NCBI RefSeq assembly: GCF_007000325.2
Contig: NZ_CP117267.1
Location: forward strand, 806,001 to 870,000
Origin: Rhizobium rhododendri
Lineage (GTDB): Bacteria > Pseudomonadota > Alphaproteobacteria > Rhizobiales > Rhizobiaceae
Reading direction: 5' to 3'
DNA: 64,000 bases
This document shows, piece by piece, positions 35,880 through 44,426 of the stretch. The stretch's first letter is position 1. Each line of letters starts with the position of its first letter. The position numbers and the translations under genes were made by a program. The notes beneath the pieces were generated by a model. The model ran no database searches and was not told the origin of the DNA. It saw nothing but the letters and a program-made list of their open reading frames with translations.

Positions 35880-36302
35880 ATGGCCACTGAACGCACCTTT
35901 TCGATGATCAAGCCTGATGCAACCAAGCGCAACCTGACCGGCGCGATCACCAAGATTCTCGAAGATGCCGGCCTCAAGGTCGTTGCTTCCAAGCGCGTCT
36001 GGATGAGCAAGCGCGAAGCCGAAGGCTTTTACGCCGTGCACAAGGAGCGGCCTTTCTTCGGCGAACTCGTTGACTCCATGACATCTGGCCCGACGGTCGT
36101 TCAGGTTCTCGAAGGCGAAGGCGCCATCCTCAAGAACCGCGAAGTCATGGGCGCAACCAACCCGGCTAACGCTGCCGAAGGCACGATCCGCAAGCTGCAC
36201 GCCCTGTCGATCGGCGAGAACTCGGTTCACGGTTCGGACGCTCCCGAAACCGCTGCCGAGGAAATCGCTTACTGGTTCTCCGGCACCGAAATCGTCGGCT
36301 GA
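35880..36302 (+). CDS. ndk: Nucleoside diphosphate kinase
   Basis: Equalises nucleoside triphosphate pools through a phosphohistidine. In the 140-residue protein the catalytic His117 lies in NSVHGSD, and [13 protein letters not shown] marks the start. Length is typical. It is a single gene on the plus strand with its own terminator. Confidence 0.99.
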   Translation: MATERTFSMIKPDATKRNLTGAITKILEDAGLKVVASKRVWMSKREAEGFYAVHKERPFFGELVDSMTSGPTVVQVLEGEGAILKNREVMGATNPANAAEGTIRKLHALSIGENSVHGSDAPETAAEEIAYWFSGTEIVG

Positions 36303-36347
36303 ATCAAGCTCTCGGCATCTTTGCCGAAGCCATTGAACTAACTTGTC

Positions 36348-36377
36348 AAAGCCGGGTCGTTCGCGTCCCGGCTTTTT
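36348..36377 (+). terminator. Rho-independent terminator of ndk
   Basis: Stem AAAGCCGGG/CCCGGCTTT with a ten-base loop and a run of five T, 45 bases past the ndk stop codon. Confidence 0.9.
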
Positions 36378-36388
36378 CGTGGCTGCGA

Positions 36389-36895
36389 TCAGCCGGCGGC
36401 GCATTTTTCCGGCGAGAAATCGATGCTGCCGTCGGGCTTTACCAACTCGGGATTGACGCTATAGCCCGGCCCGACGACCAGCGGCCTTGCTGTCAGCACC
36501 GATTGGTCGACATCCGATATGACCTGCGTCTTGATGGTCTGGAATGTCCGGCCGTCGCCGTCCACCAGCCGGATGTTGACGGCATAGGGCCGATCCTTGC
36601 GGACGCAATGGACGGCTGGGCTTTGCAGCGTGATCTTGTCCCAGAGCGGAAATATCTTTTCCTTCACCACCAGCGGCTCGCCACCCATCGGGTTTTCGAA
36701 TTCGGCAATGGCAAAGCTGCCATCCGGCATCGGCGCCTTCAGCGCAAGATTGACGAGGTAGGTCGCAGTTGAGACGCGGTAGTTGAAGACGAAGTACCGG
36801 CCGTTCAACTCGGTCGGACCGTCGCTGTCCTGCCGCTGGCAACCGCCCAGCGTCAAGAGGGCCATGGTGACTGCGAATATCTCTCTGGTTCTCAT
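36389..36895 (-). CDS. Putative lipoprotein of unknown function
   Basis: A 168-residue protein with an N-terminal signal and a lipobox-like LLTLGGC; the cysteine is at residue 19. The rest is beta-rich without a family I recognise, and there are two later cysteines (in AVHCVRK and PEKCAAG) that could pair. The ATG overlaps the stop codon of the CGNR regulator gene (ATGA), so the two are translated together. The frame is open 25 codons further upstream, but that part lacks a signal. Function unknown; context suggests an envelope component controlled with the regulator. Confidence 0.8.
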   Translation of the reverse strand: MRTREIFAVTMALLTLGGCQRQDSDGPTELNGRYFVFNYRVSTATYLVNLALKAPMPDGSFAIAEFENPMGGEPLVVKEKIFPLWDKITLQSPAVHCVRKDRPYAVNIRLVDGDGRTFQTIKTQVISDVDQSVLTARPLVVGPGYSVNPELVKPDGSIDFSPEKCAAG

Positions 36896-37443
36896 GACGG
36901 CACCTCCTGCTTCTTGCGCCTGTAGTGCCGGCTTGCCTTTACCCGGTTGCCGCAGACGGCCATGTCGCACCAGCTGCGGCTACGGTTCTTGCTGCGGTCG
37001 ACAAACAGCCAGCCGCAATTGCCGCAGATCTTCATGCGGTCCTGTTCCGGGTTCGCGAGCAGCCGCAGCGTCGAATGTACGGTCGCGCTGGCAAGACTGT
37101 CAGGCGTGGTGGCACCGCGCAAACATGTTGCCATGGCCGCGAGCAGATCGGCCAGCAAAGCATCCGATGTCGTGCCCAGCACCACCGCCCGGAAGTAGCC
37201 GTCGATCGCTTCCCTCAGATGCAGGAATGCAGGCGCCTCGGAGGATTTCAGTGGCTTGATATCGCCGAACAATGCCCGTTCGGCGCAGAACTGCATTGCC
37301 GCAGGCGCAAAGTCTTCGAGATGTTCCGGTGTCGCAAAACGGTCGATGCTGCGTGTTGCGTCGTGTCGCAGGATGACGCTGTTGGCGACATCGAGCGCAA
37401 GGCCGCCACCGGAAAAGCGATGAGGGGTCCAGGAAAAGCTCAT
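36892..37443 (-). CDS. CGNR zinc-finger (ABATE) regulator
   Basis: A 183-residue protein with the N-terminal ABATE pattern (RFSGGGLALDVANSVI) and a C-terminal CGNR zinc finger: Cys-x2-Cys in KICGNCGWLFVDRSKNRSRSW, followed by Cys and CGNR (MAVCGNRVKASRHYRR). Such proteins are thought to be stress-type transcription regulators, but none is well studied. Its ATG lies only five bases from a long dyad that also faces a divergent permease gene, so it probably binds there and controls both sides. No clear ribosome binding site is visible. Confidence 0.9.
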   Translation of the reverse strand: MSFSWTPHRFSGGGLALDVANSVILRHDATRSIDRFATPEHLEDFAPAAMQFCAERALFGDIKPLKSSEAPAFLHLREAIDGYFRAVVLGTTSDALLADLLAAMATCLRGATTPDSLASATVHSTLRLLANPEQDRMKICGNCGWLFVDRSKNRSRSWCDMAVCGNRVKASRHYRRKKQEVPS

Positions 37444-37448
37444 GCCGC

Positions 37449-37488
37449 AAATAATAACTGGTAAAACCTATTTTGCCAGTTATTATTT
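37449..37488. promoter_or_regulatory. Long dyad between CGNR regulator and permease
   Basis: Arms of 18 bases (37449-37466 and 37471-37488) are complementary except for one position (T37462/G37475) around the spacer CCTA. The outer 13 bases (AAATAATAACTGG / CCAGTTATTATTT) are perfect. It begins five bases from the regulator ATG and ends 20 bases before the permease ATG, so it must overlap both promoters or leaders. It is likely the operator of the CGNR protein. Confidence 0.65.
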
Positions 37489-37508
37489 CAGCCGTGGGGA
37501 GGGGTGGC

Positions 37509-38405
37509 ATGGCCTATCTGTTGCAGCAACTGGCGAACGCTGTGCCGCTCGCAGCACTCTACGCCGCCCTGGCTTTCGGCTATGCCATTGCCTTCGGTGT
37601 CACCAGGCGGCCCGATATCACCTATGGCGCGCTGTTTGCCTTTGCTGGCCAGATGCTGCTGCTGTTCAGCGATGTCGGCTACAACCGGCTCATCCTCGTG
37701 CTACCCGCAGCACTGGCATTCGGAGCAGTGCTCGCCTTCGTCTACACGCTCGGCGCGGGTCTGCTCATTGGTCGCTCCGTCATCCAGCCACTGGCAAAGA
37801 CATCGCCGAACACGGTGATCGTCGCCGCCTTCGGTGTCCTGATCGTGCTGATGGAAACCGCGTCGCTGGCGATGGGCAGCCGGCCGCGCTGGCTGCCGCC
37901 GTTCCTCAATGCGCCGGTGGTGCTCTGGAACGACATCAGCTTCCCGGTGACGCTGACGGAAATCCAGCTGCTGGACACGGCCCTCATGTCAGCGATCGTC
38001 CTCGGCGGCGCGGCGGTGCTGCGCTACACCGCCTGGGGGCGCATCTGGCGCGCCGTAAATGAGGAGCCGCTCGCCGCCCAACTTTGCGGCCTGTCGACCA
38101 GCCGGGTCTTCCTCACAGCCTATGGCAGCGCAACCCTGATTGCCACGGTCTGCGGGTTGCTGTCGACATCCTACTACGGCACCATGGATTTCGGCGCCGG
38201 GATGATGTTTGGATTGAAGGTGCTGTTGATTGCTTCGGTCGGCGGCTACGGCAATCCGCTGAAATCGGCGGGCGGCGCAGCGGCACTGGCGTTTGCGGAG
38301 ACGCTGTGGAGCGCCTACGGGCCGCTGCTCTGGCGCGATCTCATGGTGTTCACACTGCTGGTTGTTTTGCTGGTCATCAGCCGGCGGGAGCGGGTCATTC
38401 CCTGA
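37509..38405 (+). CDS. LivH-like ABC permease, without partners
   Basis: A 298-residue inner-membrane permease of the branched-chain amino-acid ABC class (LivH type), with about eight hydrophobic segments. The cytoplasmic loop AVNEEPLAAQLCGLSTSRVF, typical of LivH, contacts an ATPase. GGGGAGGGG stands just before the ATG at 37509; the frame is open 12 codons more upstream, through the dyad. No LivM, LivF, LivG or binding-protein gene is near, so partners must come from elsewhere. It is divergent from a CGNR regulator and convergent with moaE. Confidence 0.88.
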   Translation: MAYLLQQLANAVPLAALYAALAFGYAIAFGVTRRPDITYGALFAFAGQMLLLFSDVGYNRLILVLPAALAFGAVLAFVYTLGAGLLIGRSVIQPLAKTSPNTVIVAAFGVLIVLMETASLAMGSRPRWLPPFLNAPVVLWNDISFPVTLTEIQLLDTALMSAIVLGGAAVLRYTAWGRIWRAVNEEPLAAQLCGLSTSRVFLTAYGSATLIATVCGLLSTSYYGTMDFGAGMMFGLKVLLIASVGGYGNPLKSAGGAAALAFAETLWSAYGPLLWRDLMVFTLLVVLLVISRRERVIP

Positions 38406-38408
38406 GCG

Positions 38409-38891
38409 TCACCTGTCTGCGGTCCATCTCGTCCGCGCCGCATCGTCCGCATCGCGGGCCGCCACCCAGTCTCCGGCCTTGCCGTCGGCAGCATGTTCTT
38501 TTTTCCAGAAGGGGGCCGCCGTCTTCAGGAAATCCATGACGAAATTGGCGCCGTCGAAGGCGGCCTGCCGATGGCTCGAGGCGGCAATGACGAGCACGAT
38601 GTTTTCGCCGGGGAGGATGCGGCCGAAGCGGTGGATGGCCGTCAGGCCGCGCAGTTCGAAGCGTTCAATGGCAGCGGTGGCGATTCTCTCCATCTCGGCC
38701 TCGGCCATGCCAGGATAATGTTCGAGTTCCAGCGCCGCGAGACTGGCACCTTCGTCCCGGCAGAGGCCAGAGAAGGTGACGACCGCGCCGATCTCGTGGC
38801 GTCCTCGCGACAGCTTCGCCACCTCCGCCTGCAGGTCGAAATCCTCACGCTGGACGCGGATCGTTGGCAGAATGGGAAGAACGTCGGCCAT
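38409..38891 (-). CDS. moaE: Molybdopterin synthase catalytic subunit
   Basis: Large subunit of molybdopterin synthase, adding sulfur to precursor Z. The 160-residue protein has the family patterns GAVVTFSGLCRD, LELEHYPGMAEAEM, IHRFGRILPGENIVLV, and the active-site lysine region near FWKKEH. The moaD stop codon is five bases upstream, giving the normal moaD-moaE pair. Confidence 0.97.
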   Translation of the reverse strand: MADVLPILPTIRVQREDFDLQAEVAKLSRGRHEIGAVVTFSGLCRDEGASLAALELEHYPGMAEAEMERIATAAIERFELRGLTAIHRFGRILPGENIVLVIAASSHRQAAFDGANFVMDFLKTAAPFWKKEHAADGKAGDWVAARDADDAARTRWTADR

Positions 38892-38896
38892 CCCCG

Positions 38897-39151
38897 TCAG
38901 CCGCCTGTCATCGGCGGAAACAAAGCAATCTCCCGCGCGCCGACGATGCTCTCGTCATGCTCGACATGTTCCATATTCACGGCAATTCGGATGGCATCCG
39001 GAAATTCCAATGCCATCTCGTACTCTTCGCCCAGCGTCTTCAAATGATTGAGGAGATCGGCACCGGTAATCACATCGGCGGGAAGAACCAGTTCGTCCTC
39101 GCCCCGGCCGATCCGTTCGCGCACCCAGGCGAAATAGACGAGTTTGGTCAT
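38897..39151 (-). CDS. moaD: Molybdopterin synthase sulfur carrier
   Basis: Small ubiquitin-like sulfur carrier, 84 residues, ending in the required Gly-Gly (PPMTGG) that is thiocarboxylated. The ATG at 39151 (MTKLVYFAWVRERIG) overlaps the pgsA stop codon (ATGA); the longer frame upstream is antisense-like and discarded. It supplies MoaE, encoded immediately downstream. Confidence 0.96.
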   Translation of the reverse strand: MTKLVYFAWVRERIGRGEDELVLPADVITGADLLNHLKTLGEEYEMALEFPDAIRIAVNMEHVEHDESIVGAREIALFPPMTGG

Positions 39152-39744
39152 CCCTCGTCGTCCACGATGTGCTTCAGACCGACGCGGAAATAGTCGTAGC
39201 CGGAATAGATCGTCAGGATCGCCGAAATCCACAACAGCGCGATGCCTATCTGAGTCGTGTGCGGGAGGATTTCTTCGCCGGCGGGGCCCGCCAGCAGAAA
39301 GGCGATGGCCACCATCTGCGCCGTCGTCTTCCATTTGGCGATACGCGTCACCGGCACGCTGATGCTGACCTTCAACTGCGCCAGATATTCACGCAGTCCC
39401 GACACCAGAATTTCGCGGCAGAGGATGATGATCGCCGCCCACAGCGACCAGCCGGCAATCGTCTGGTCGGCTGCGACCAGTAACAGGATCGAGGCGATCA
39501 GCAGCTTGTCGGCGATGGGATCGAGCATGCGGCCGATATTCGATGTCTGGTTCCAGATCCGCGCCAGATAACCATCCAGGAAATCGGTGATCGAGGCGAT
39601 GATGAAGATCCATAGCGCGACCCAGCGCGCCGTGTTGCTGATCGAAAGCTTTCCCTCGACGAAAAAGCAGATGACGATGAGCGGCACCGCCAGGATGCGT
39701 CCGTAGGTGAGGAGATTCGGAATGTTATATGCGCGCGATGCCAT
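39148..39744 (-). CDS. pgsA: Phosphatidylglycerophosphate synthase
   Basis: Transfers phosphatidate from CDP-diacylglycerol to glycerol 3-phosphate for phosphatidylglycerol synthesis in the inner membrane. The 198-residue protein has the CDP-alcohol transferase motif in full: DFLDGYLAR, then G eight residues later, and the DPIADK pair of aspartates. There are four to six hydrophobic segments. Coupled translation with moaD is unusual functionally but common in rhizobial gene order. Confidence 0.97.
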   Translation of the reverse strand: MASRAYNIPNLLTYGRILAVPLIVICFFVEGKLSISNTARWVALWIFIIASITDFLDGYLARIWNQTSNIGRMLDPIADKLLIASILLLVAADQTIAGWSLWAAIIILCREILVSGLREYLAQLKVSISVPVTRIAKWKTTAQMVAIAFLLAGPAGEEILPHTTQIGIALLWISAILTIYSGYDYFRVGLKHIVDDEG

Positions 39745-39775
39745 GAAAATCGTTTCGTTTGGAGCGTCCGGGTAG

Positions 39776-39788
39776 AATGACGGTCATT
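39776..39788. promoter_or_regulatory. Small palindrome upstream of pgsA
   Basis: AATGAC/GTCATT arms around one central base, 31 bases before the pgsA ATG. GTCATTGC recurs 42 bases away (39825-39832), about four helical turns, which could mark paired protein sites in the uvrC-pgsA gap. Confidence 0.3.
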
Positions 39789-39855
39789 GCTCTATAGCGT
39801 CAATATTGTTTCAGTTTTTCCGCCGTCATTGCGTAGAATTTGCGACCTGCCGCTT

Positions 39856-41895
39856 TTATTTCGCGGCGTCGTCGTGAAAGTGATTGTAGACGAGCTTCGC
39901 CACGGTCTCTGAAATCCCCTCGACGGCGAGCAGGTCGGTGTATCCTGCCCGCGACACGGCCTTTGCGGTTCCGAAGTGCTGCAGCAATGCGCGTTTACGC
40001 GAAGGTCCGATACCGCCGATCTCGTCGAGCGGATTCTTGACGAACTCCTTCTTGCGGCGTGCCCGGTGCGATCCGATCGCAAACCGGTGCGCCTCGTCGC
40101 GCAGGCGCTGGATGAAATAGAGAACCGGGTCGCGCGGTGGGAGGGCGAAGTTATCGCCGGACGGCGGAAAGAATCGCTCTCTGCCCGCCTCGCGGTCGAC
40201 GCCCTTGGCAACACCGATGGCAATGACGCTGTCCGTGATGCCGAGTTCGTCGAGGATGGCGCGCACCGCCGTCATCTGTCCCTGGCCGCCGTCGATCAGG
40301 ATGACGTCGGGCCAGGCTGGGAAGGGCAGGTCGGCCGCATCCTCGCTGATCGCCTTGGTCCGGTCCGGCAGGCCTTCCTCTTTCAACAGGCGCGAAAAAC
40401 GCCGCATCATCACTTCGCGCATCATGCCGAAATCGTCGCCGGGGGTGATCTCCGTCGATTTGATGTTGAACTTGCGGTACTGGCTTTTGACAAAACCTTC
40501 CGGTCCGGCGACGACCATGCCGCCGACGGCATTGGTGCCCATGATGTGCGAGTTGTCGTAGATCTCGATGCGCTGCGGCACATAGGGCAGCTTGAATGTT
40601 TCCTTGAAGCCTTCGAGCAGCCGCGACTGCGAGGCGGTCTCGGCCAGCTTGCGACCGTGCGCCTCGCGGGCATTGCCGACGACGTGGTCGACCAGGTCCT
40701 TCTTCTCGCCGCGCTGCGGCACCAGAATGGCGATCTTGTAACCGGCCTTTTCCGACAGCGCGGCTGCCAGAAGCTCGATTTCCTCGACGGTCTCCGACAG
40801 CAGGATCTGGCGCGGCACCGGCTTGTCGTCGTAAAATTGCGCGAGGAACGAATTCAGTACCTCGGCGCCTGACAGAGACGGATCGGCGCGCGGAAAATAG
40901 GCCCGGTTGCCCCAGTTCTGGCCGGTGCGGAAGAAGAACACCTGGATGCAGGATATGCCGCCCTCGTGGTGGATGGCGAAGATGTCCGCTTCCTCGACGC
41001 CGGCCGGGTTTATGCCCTGATGGCTCTGCACATGCGACAAAGCCGAAAGCCGGTCGCGATAGACGGCTGCACTTTCGAAATCGAGGTTCTCGGCCGCCAA
41101 GTTCATCGCATCGGCAATATGCGATTTGACGTTCTGGCTTTTGCCCGAGAGAAAATCCTTGGCTTCCTGCACCAGTTCGCCATAGCCGTCGTCGCTGACT
41201 TCGTGGGTGCAGGGAGCGGAACAGCGCTTGATCTGGTGCAGCAGGCAGGGCCGGGTGCGCGTCTCGAAGACGCTGTCCGTACAGGTGCGGATCAGAAAGG
41301 CCCGCTGCAGCGAGTTGATCGTCCGCCCCACGGCGCTGGCTGAGGCAAAGGGGCCGAAATAGGCGCCCTTTCGGCTGCGCGCGCCACGATGCTTGAAAAT
41401 CGCCGGTGCCCGATGATCACCGGTAATAAGGATATACGGAAAGGATTTGTCGTCGCGCAGCAGCACGTTGTAGCGGGGGCGCAGCCGCTTGATGAGGTTG
41501 GCTTCCAGCAGCAGCGCTTCTGTTTCGGTGCGGGTCGTAACGAACTCCATGTTCGCCGTCTCGCGGATCATCTTGGCGATGCGGTTCGAGTGGCCACGAC
41601 CGAGAGCGTAGTTGCTGACGCGCTTCTTCAGGCTGCGGGCCTTGCCGACATAAAGCACGTCGCCCGCCTCGTTGAACATGCGATAGACGCCCGGGGCATT
41701 CGGCAGCCGCTTGACGAACTCGCCGATGAGCTCGGCGCCCTTCAGCCCGGTCTCGTTCTTTCCGCCTTCGTTCCAGTCGACGGCCACCGTCAGGGCAGGG
41801 ACGGCGATGCCGCCGCCCTCGACCTCGATGTCATCGTCGGTATCGTCCGATTCGTCGTAGAGAACGCCGCCCTCGGGCAGCTTTCTGGCATTCAT
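39856..41895 (-). CDS. uvrC: Excinuclease ABC subunit C
   Basis: Makes the two incisions in nucleotide-excision repair. The 679-residue protein has the GIY-YIG domain near residues 55-135 ([26 protein letters not shown]), a UVR/UvrB-binding segment, and an RNase H-like nuclease domain ([21 protein letters not shown]). A C-terminal helix-hairpin-helix pair completes it ([22 protein letters not shown]). The first 45 residues are an acidic extension common in alphaproteobacteria. The ATG overlaps the upstream SDR stop codon (ATGA). Confidence 0.98.
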   Translation of the reverse strand: MNARKLPEGGVLYDESDDTDDDIEVEGGGIAVPALTVAVDWNEGGKNETGLKGAELIGEFVKRLPNAPGVYRMFNEAGDVLYVGKARSLKKRVSNYALGRGHSNRIAKMIRETANMEFVTTRTETEALLLEANLIKRLRPRYNVLLRDDKSFPYILITGDHRAPAIFKHRGARSRKGAYFGPFASASAVGRTINSLQRAFLIRTCTDSVFETRTRPCLLHQIKRCSAPCTHEVSDDGYGELVQEAKDFLSGKSQNVKSHIADAMNLAAENLDFESAAVYRDRLSALSHVQSHQGINPAGVEEADIFAIHHEGGISCIQVFFFRTGQNWGNRAYFPRADPSLSGAEVLNSFLAQFYDDKPVPRQILLSETVEEIELLAAALSEKAGYKIAILVPQRGEKKDLVDHVVGNAREAHGRKLAETASQSRLLEGFKETFKLPYVPQRIEIYDNSHIMGTNAVGGMVVAGPEGFVKSQYRKFNIKSTEITPGDDFGMMREVMMRRFSRLLKEEGLPDRTKAISEDAADLPFPAWPDVILIDGGQGQMTAVRAILDELGITDSVIAIGVAKGVDREAGRERFFPPSGDNFALPPRDPVLYFIQRLRDEAHRFAIGSHRARRKKEFVKNPLDEIGGIGPSRKRALLQHFGTAKAVSRAGYTDLLAVEGISETVAKLVYNHFHDDAAK

Positions 41896-42659
41896 TCAGC
41901 GGTCTCCGGCACGTCGGGCGTCTCCCAGGCCAGGTGCTGGCCTCCATCCAGGGCAATCATTTGGCCCGTGATCGAAGGCGTGTCAAAAAGAAAGCGGACC
42001 GTCCGGCCGAATTCGTCGAGCCCCGGGCCTGCCTTCAGCAACAGCCCGTCGATCTGCGCCTGGAAATCCTCCGGCGCCTGCCGGCTGCTGGCGAGCGTCG
42101 GGCCCGGCCCGATTGCGTTGACCCTGATTCGCGGCGCAAAAGACTGGGCGAGGGTTTGAGTGGCCGTCCAGAGAGCCGCCTTGGAAAGCGTGTAGGAATA
42201 GAAACGCGGATTGAGAGCCCAGACCCGCTGGTCGATGATGTTGACGATCAAGCCGGGTACGCTGTCCGGGAGTTGTCGGGCAAATTCAGCCGCCAGGATG
42301 GAGGGTGCCCGCACATGGACGGCGAAATGCGCCTCAAACGCCTCCGCATCGAAAGCGTCTGCCGTGTCCGAGCGGAAGGTCGAGGCATTGTTGATCAGCA
42401 GATCCAGTGGCCCGAGAGCCGAAACCGTCCGTTCGACAAGGGTCGAGACCTCGAAATTATTTTGAAGGTCGGCCTTGACGGCAATTGCCTTGATGCCGTC
42501 AAGCCTCAATTCCGCCGCCAGGGCTTCCGCCTCGACCATCGATGTATCTGCGTGAATTGCAATATTGAATCCGTTAGACGCGAGATCCCGGGCCATTGCA
42601 CTGCCTATCCGGCGGGATGCGCCGGTGATCAGCGCGGTTCGGAGTTTGTTATCGGTCAA
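41892..42659 (-). CDS. SDR, pteridine-reductase-like
   Basis: A 255-residue short-chain dehydrogenase. The cofactor motif is [12 protein letters not shown], with the RR pattern that favours NADPH, and LLINNAS follows. In the catalytic region the usual serine is replaced by an aspartate (VNIIDQ), followed by YxxxK (YTLSK). This Asp-Tyr-Lys set is the hallmark of PTR1/FolM pteridine reductases rather than of ordinary SDRs. A role in reducing a folate or monapterin-type pterin is therefore inferred. It is coupled to uvrC, which it precedes in the operon. Confidence 0.85.
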   Translation of the reverse strand: MTDNKLRTALITGASRRIGSAMARDLASNGFNIAIHADTSMVEAEALAAELRLDGIKAIAVKADLQNNFEVSTLVERTVSALGPLDLLINNASTFRSDTADAFDAEAFEAHFAVHVRAPSILAAEFARQLPDSVPGLIVNIIDQRVWALNPRFYSYTLSKAALWTATQTLAQSFAPRIRVNAIGPGPTLASSRQAPEDFQAQIDGLLLKAGPGLDEFGRTVRFLFDTPSITGQMIALDGGQHLAWETPDVPETAE

Positions 42660-43023
42660 AATGTCGCCTTTTCACTGCGTTGGTCGGATTAGCACTTATA
42701 TAGGGAGCCGATAGACCATAGGAAGCCACTCCGATGCAGGGGCAGGGGAGACAAATCTTCTATGTAGATCTTGAGATATATTTGAATAAAATTAAGTATA
42801 GTCTCTTTAATAATTTGTTATGGTTAACGATTGTCCTGTGGCGTTAAAGCAACATCGAATTTCAGCCATTCGGTTGCCACAATGATTTCACAATTTAGCT
42901 CTTCCAAATCCGCAATTGCATTCCAATTTACAGTCATCCGGGAGGGAATATCCAGGAATTGCTCGGACCGTTCGAACGCCAGGACAGTAGGCGACGGAAC
43001 GAGATTATTAGGAGAATAAAAGT
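42660..43023. other. Divergent SDR / outer-membrane protein region
   Basis: 364 bases with no supported gene; a 62-codon plus frame here has no homology-like content. A markedly AT-rich stretch covers about 42750-42835. A TATATAAG element at 42703-42696 on the minus strand suits the SDR promoter. ATGGTTAA at 42820-42827 reads TTAACCAT on the minus strand, a CtrA-type half-site. A strong AGGAGA (43010-43015) stands eight bases before the barrel-protein ATG. Confidence 0.5.
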
Positions 43024-43656
43024 ATGCGTAACATCATCACGACCCTCATGGCTTCGGCTTTCGTTATCGGTGGTTTCTCGGCTGCAATGGCTGCCGACGC
43101 TGTCGAACAGATTCCTCAGCCTCCCGTCGCTCAGGACGCTCCCCAGGTCAGCAACTGGGCCGGCTTCTACCTCGGCGCGGCTGGCACCTACAACATGGGC
43201 AAGATCAAGGGCCAGGGCGGCAGCGCTGACGCTTTTGGCGGCCAGGTCTACTCGGGCTACAACTGGCAGGACGGCCAGATCGTATACGGTATCGAAGGTG
43301 ACGTAGGTTACTCCGGCGCCGACAGCACGAAGAACGGCATCACAGGCAAGAACGAAACCAACGGTTCGGTTCGCGCTCGCCTCGGCTACGACTTCAACCC
43401 CTTCATGCTGTACGGCACGGCCGGTGTTGCTGCTGGCCAGAACAAGATGTCTGACGACACTTCTTCTGACAAGAAGACGGCTGTTGGCTGGACGGTTGGT
43501 GCTGGTGCCGAAACGATGGTCACCAACAACATCTCTGCCCGCCTCGAATATCGCTACACCGACTACGGCAAGAAGAACTTCGATCTCGACTCCGGCAGCG
43601 TATCGCGCGGCTACGACGAAAATAGCGTCAAGGTCGGTATCGGCTACAAGTTCTAA
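43024..43656 (+). CDS. Omp25/RopB-type outer-membrane barrel protein
   Basis: A 210-residue porin-like small barrel of the Omp25/Omp31 family. The signal peptide ends at AAMAADA (cleavage near residue 23). Then come a short Pro/Gln linker, the family start NWAGFYLGAAGTYNMG, alternating beta strands, LEYRYTDYG, and a C-terminal phenylalanine (VGIGYKF) for barrel assembly. In rhizobia and Brucella such proteins are abundant structural components of the outer membrane. It has a strong ribosome binding site and its own terminator. Confidence 0.95.
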   Translation: MRNIITTLMASAFVIGGFSAAMAADAVEQIPQPPVAQDAPQVSNWAGFYLGAAGTYNMGKIKGQGGSADAFGGQVYSGYNWQDGQIVYGIEGDVGYSGADSTKNGITGKNETNGSVRARLGYDFNPFMLYGTAGVAAGQNKMSDDTSSDKKTAVGWTVGAGAETMVTNNISARLEYRYTDYGKKNFDLDSGSVSRGYDENSVKVGIGYKF

Positions 43657-43679
43657 GACTTGGTCTGATGTTACGGAAG

Positions 43680-43704
43680 AAGCCGGGTTCGTCCCGGCTT
43701 TTTT
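43680..43704 (+). terminator. Rho-independent terminator of the barrel gene
   Basis: Stem AAGCCGGG/CCCGGCTT with a five-base loop and six T, 24 bases past the stop codon. Confidence 0.9.
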
Positions 43705-43801
43705 CGTTTCTAGGCCTGTAGAAAGGCGAGGTCGGCAACGAAACCCTGCCGTTTGCTATCGCACCAGCCAATCTTGACCGGAGCGGCGGCGTCAAAGCCT
43801 C

Positions 43802-44395
43802 CTACTGCGGCTTCAGTTCCGGAAATGCCGGAAAGCGCTTTTCGAAGTCTCGCAGCCAATAGACCAGTGCCTTGTGATCGTCTTCCCACTCGCCGGCGAA
43901 TCGCAGTTGTAGGTAACCCAGCATTGCCGCCATGGCAAAATGGCCGCCGTTCAGCTTGCGACCGATCTTCGGCGTGTCTTCGTTGAGGTAGGTAAGCGCT
44001 CGCTGGGCCTTGGCCCACTGGCGGTCGATCCACGGCTGGAACACCTTCTCTTCCGTGCGGAACCGCCGCTCGTAGATGATCGACAGCAGGCAGTCGCATG
44101 TGCCGTCGCAAAGAGCCTCGAGGACATCGGCCTTGGTGCGCTTGGTCTGGCTGCCGGGATAAAGCCGCTTGCCTTCCATGCGGCCGAAATAATGGTTGAT
44201 GCCACGGCTGTCGAAAACGGAAAGACCGTCGTCGGTAATCAGTGTGGGAATTTTACCGAGCGGGTTGTTGTCGAGGAGAATTGCAGGCCCGGCATTGGTG
44301 TCGACGCTGATTTCTGTAAGCTTGATATCGAGATAGCGTGCCGCCATCCTGACCTTGGACGAGTACGGCGATGTCGACGAGCAGAGAAGCTTCAT
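43802..44395 (-). CDS. Glutathione S-transferase family protein
   Basis: A 197-residue cytosolic GST. The thioredoxin-like N-terminal domain begins MKLLCSSTSPYSSKVRMAARYL with the active-site Ser/Tyr region, followed by NPLGKIPTLITDDG (cis-Pro) and the glutathione-binding FDSRGINHY. An all-helical C-terminal domain follows, with the LNGGHFAMAAMLGYL stretch. The ATG at 44395 is used; the longer frame lacks sense. Substrate unknown. It is 31 bases downstream of rlmJ. Confidence 0.92.
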   Translation of the reverse strand: MKLLCSSTSPYSSKVRMAARYLDIKLTEISVDTNAGPAILLDNNPLGKIPTLITDDGLSVFDSRGINHYFGRMEGKRLYPGSQTKRTKADVLEALCDGTCDCLLSIIYERRFRTEEKVFQPWIDRQWAKAQRALTYLNEDTPKIGRKLNGGHFAMAAMLGYLQLRFAGEWEDDHKALVYWLRDFEKRFPAFPELKPQ

Positions 44396-44426
44396 GGTTG
44401 TCTTTCCAAAACGGGAAGGGGAACTC

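Noticed and set aside
42831..43019. 62-codon plus-strand frame in front of the outer-membrane barrel gene
   Set aside because: No ribosome binding site or family pattern; it occupies the leader of the downstream gene.
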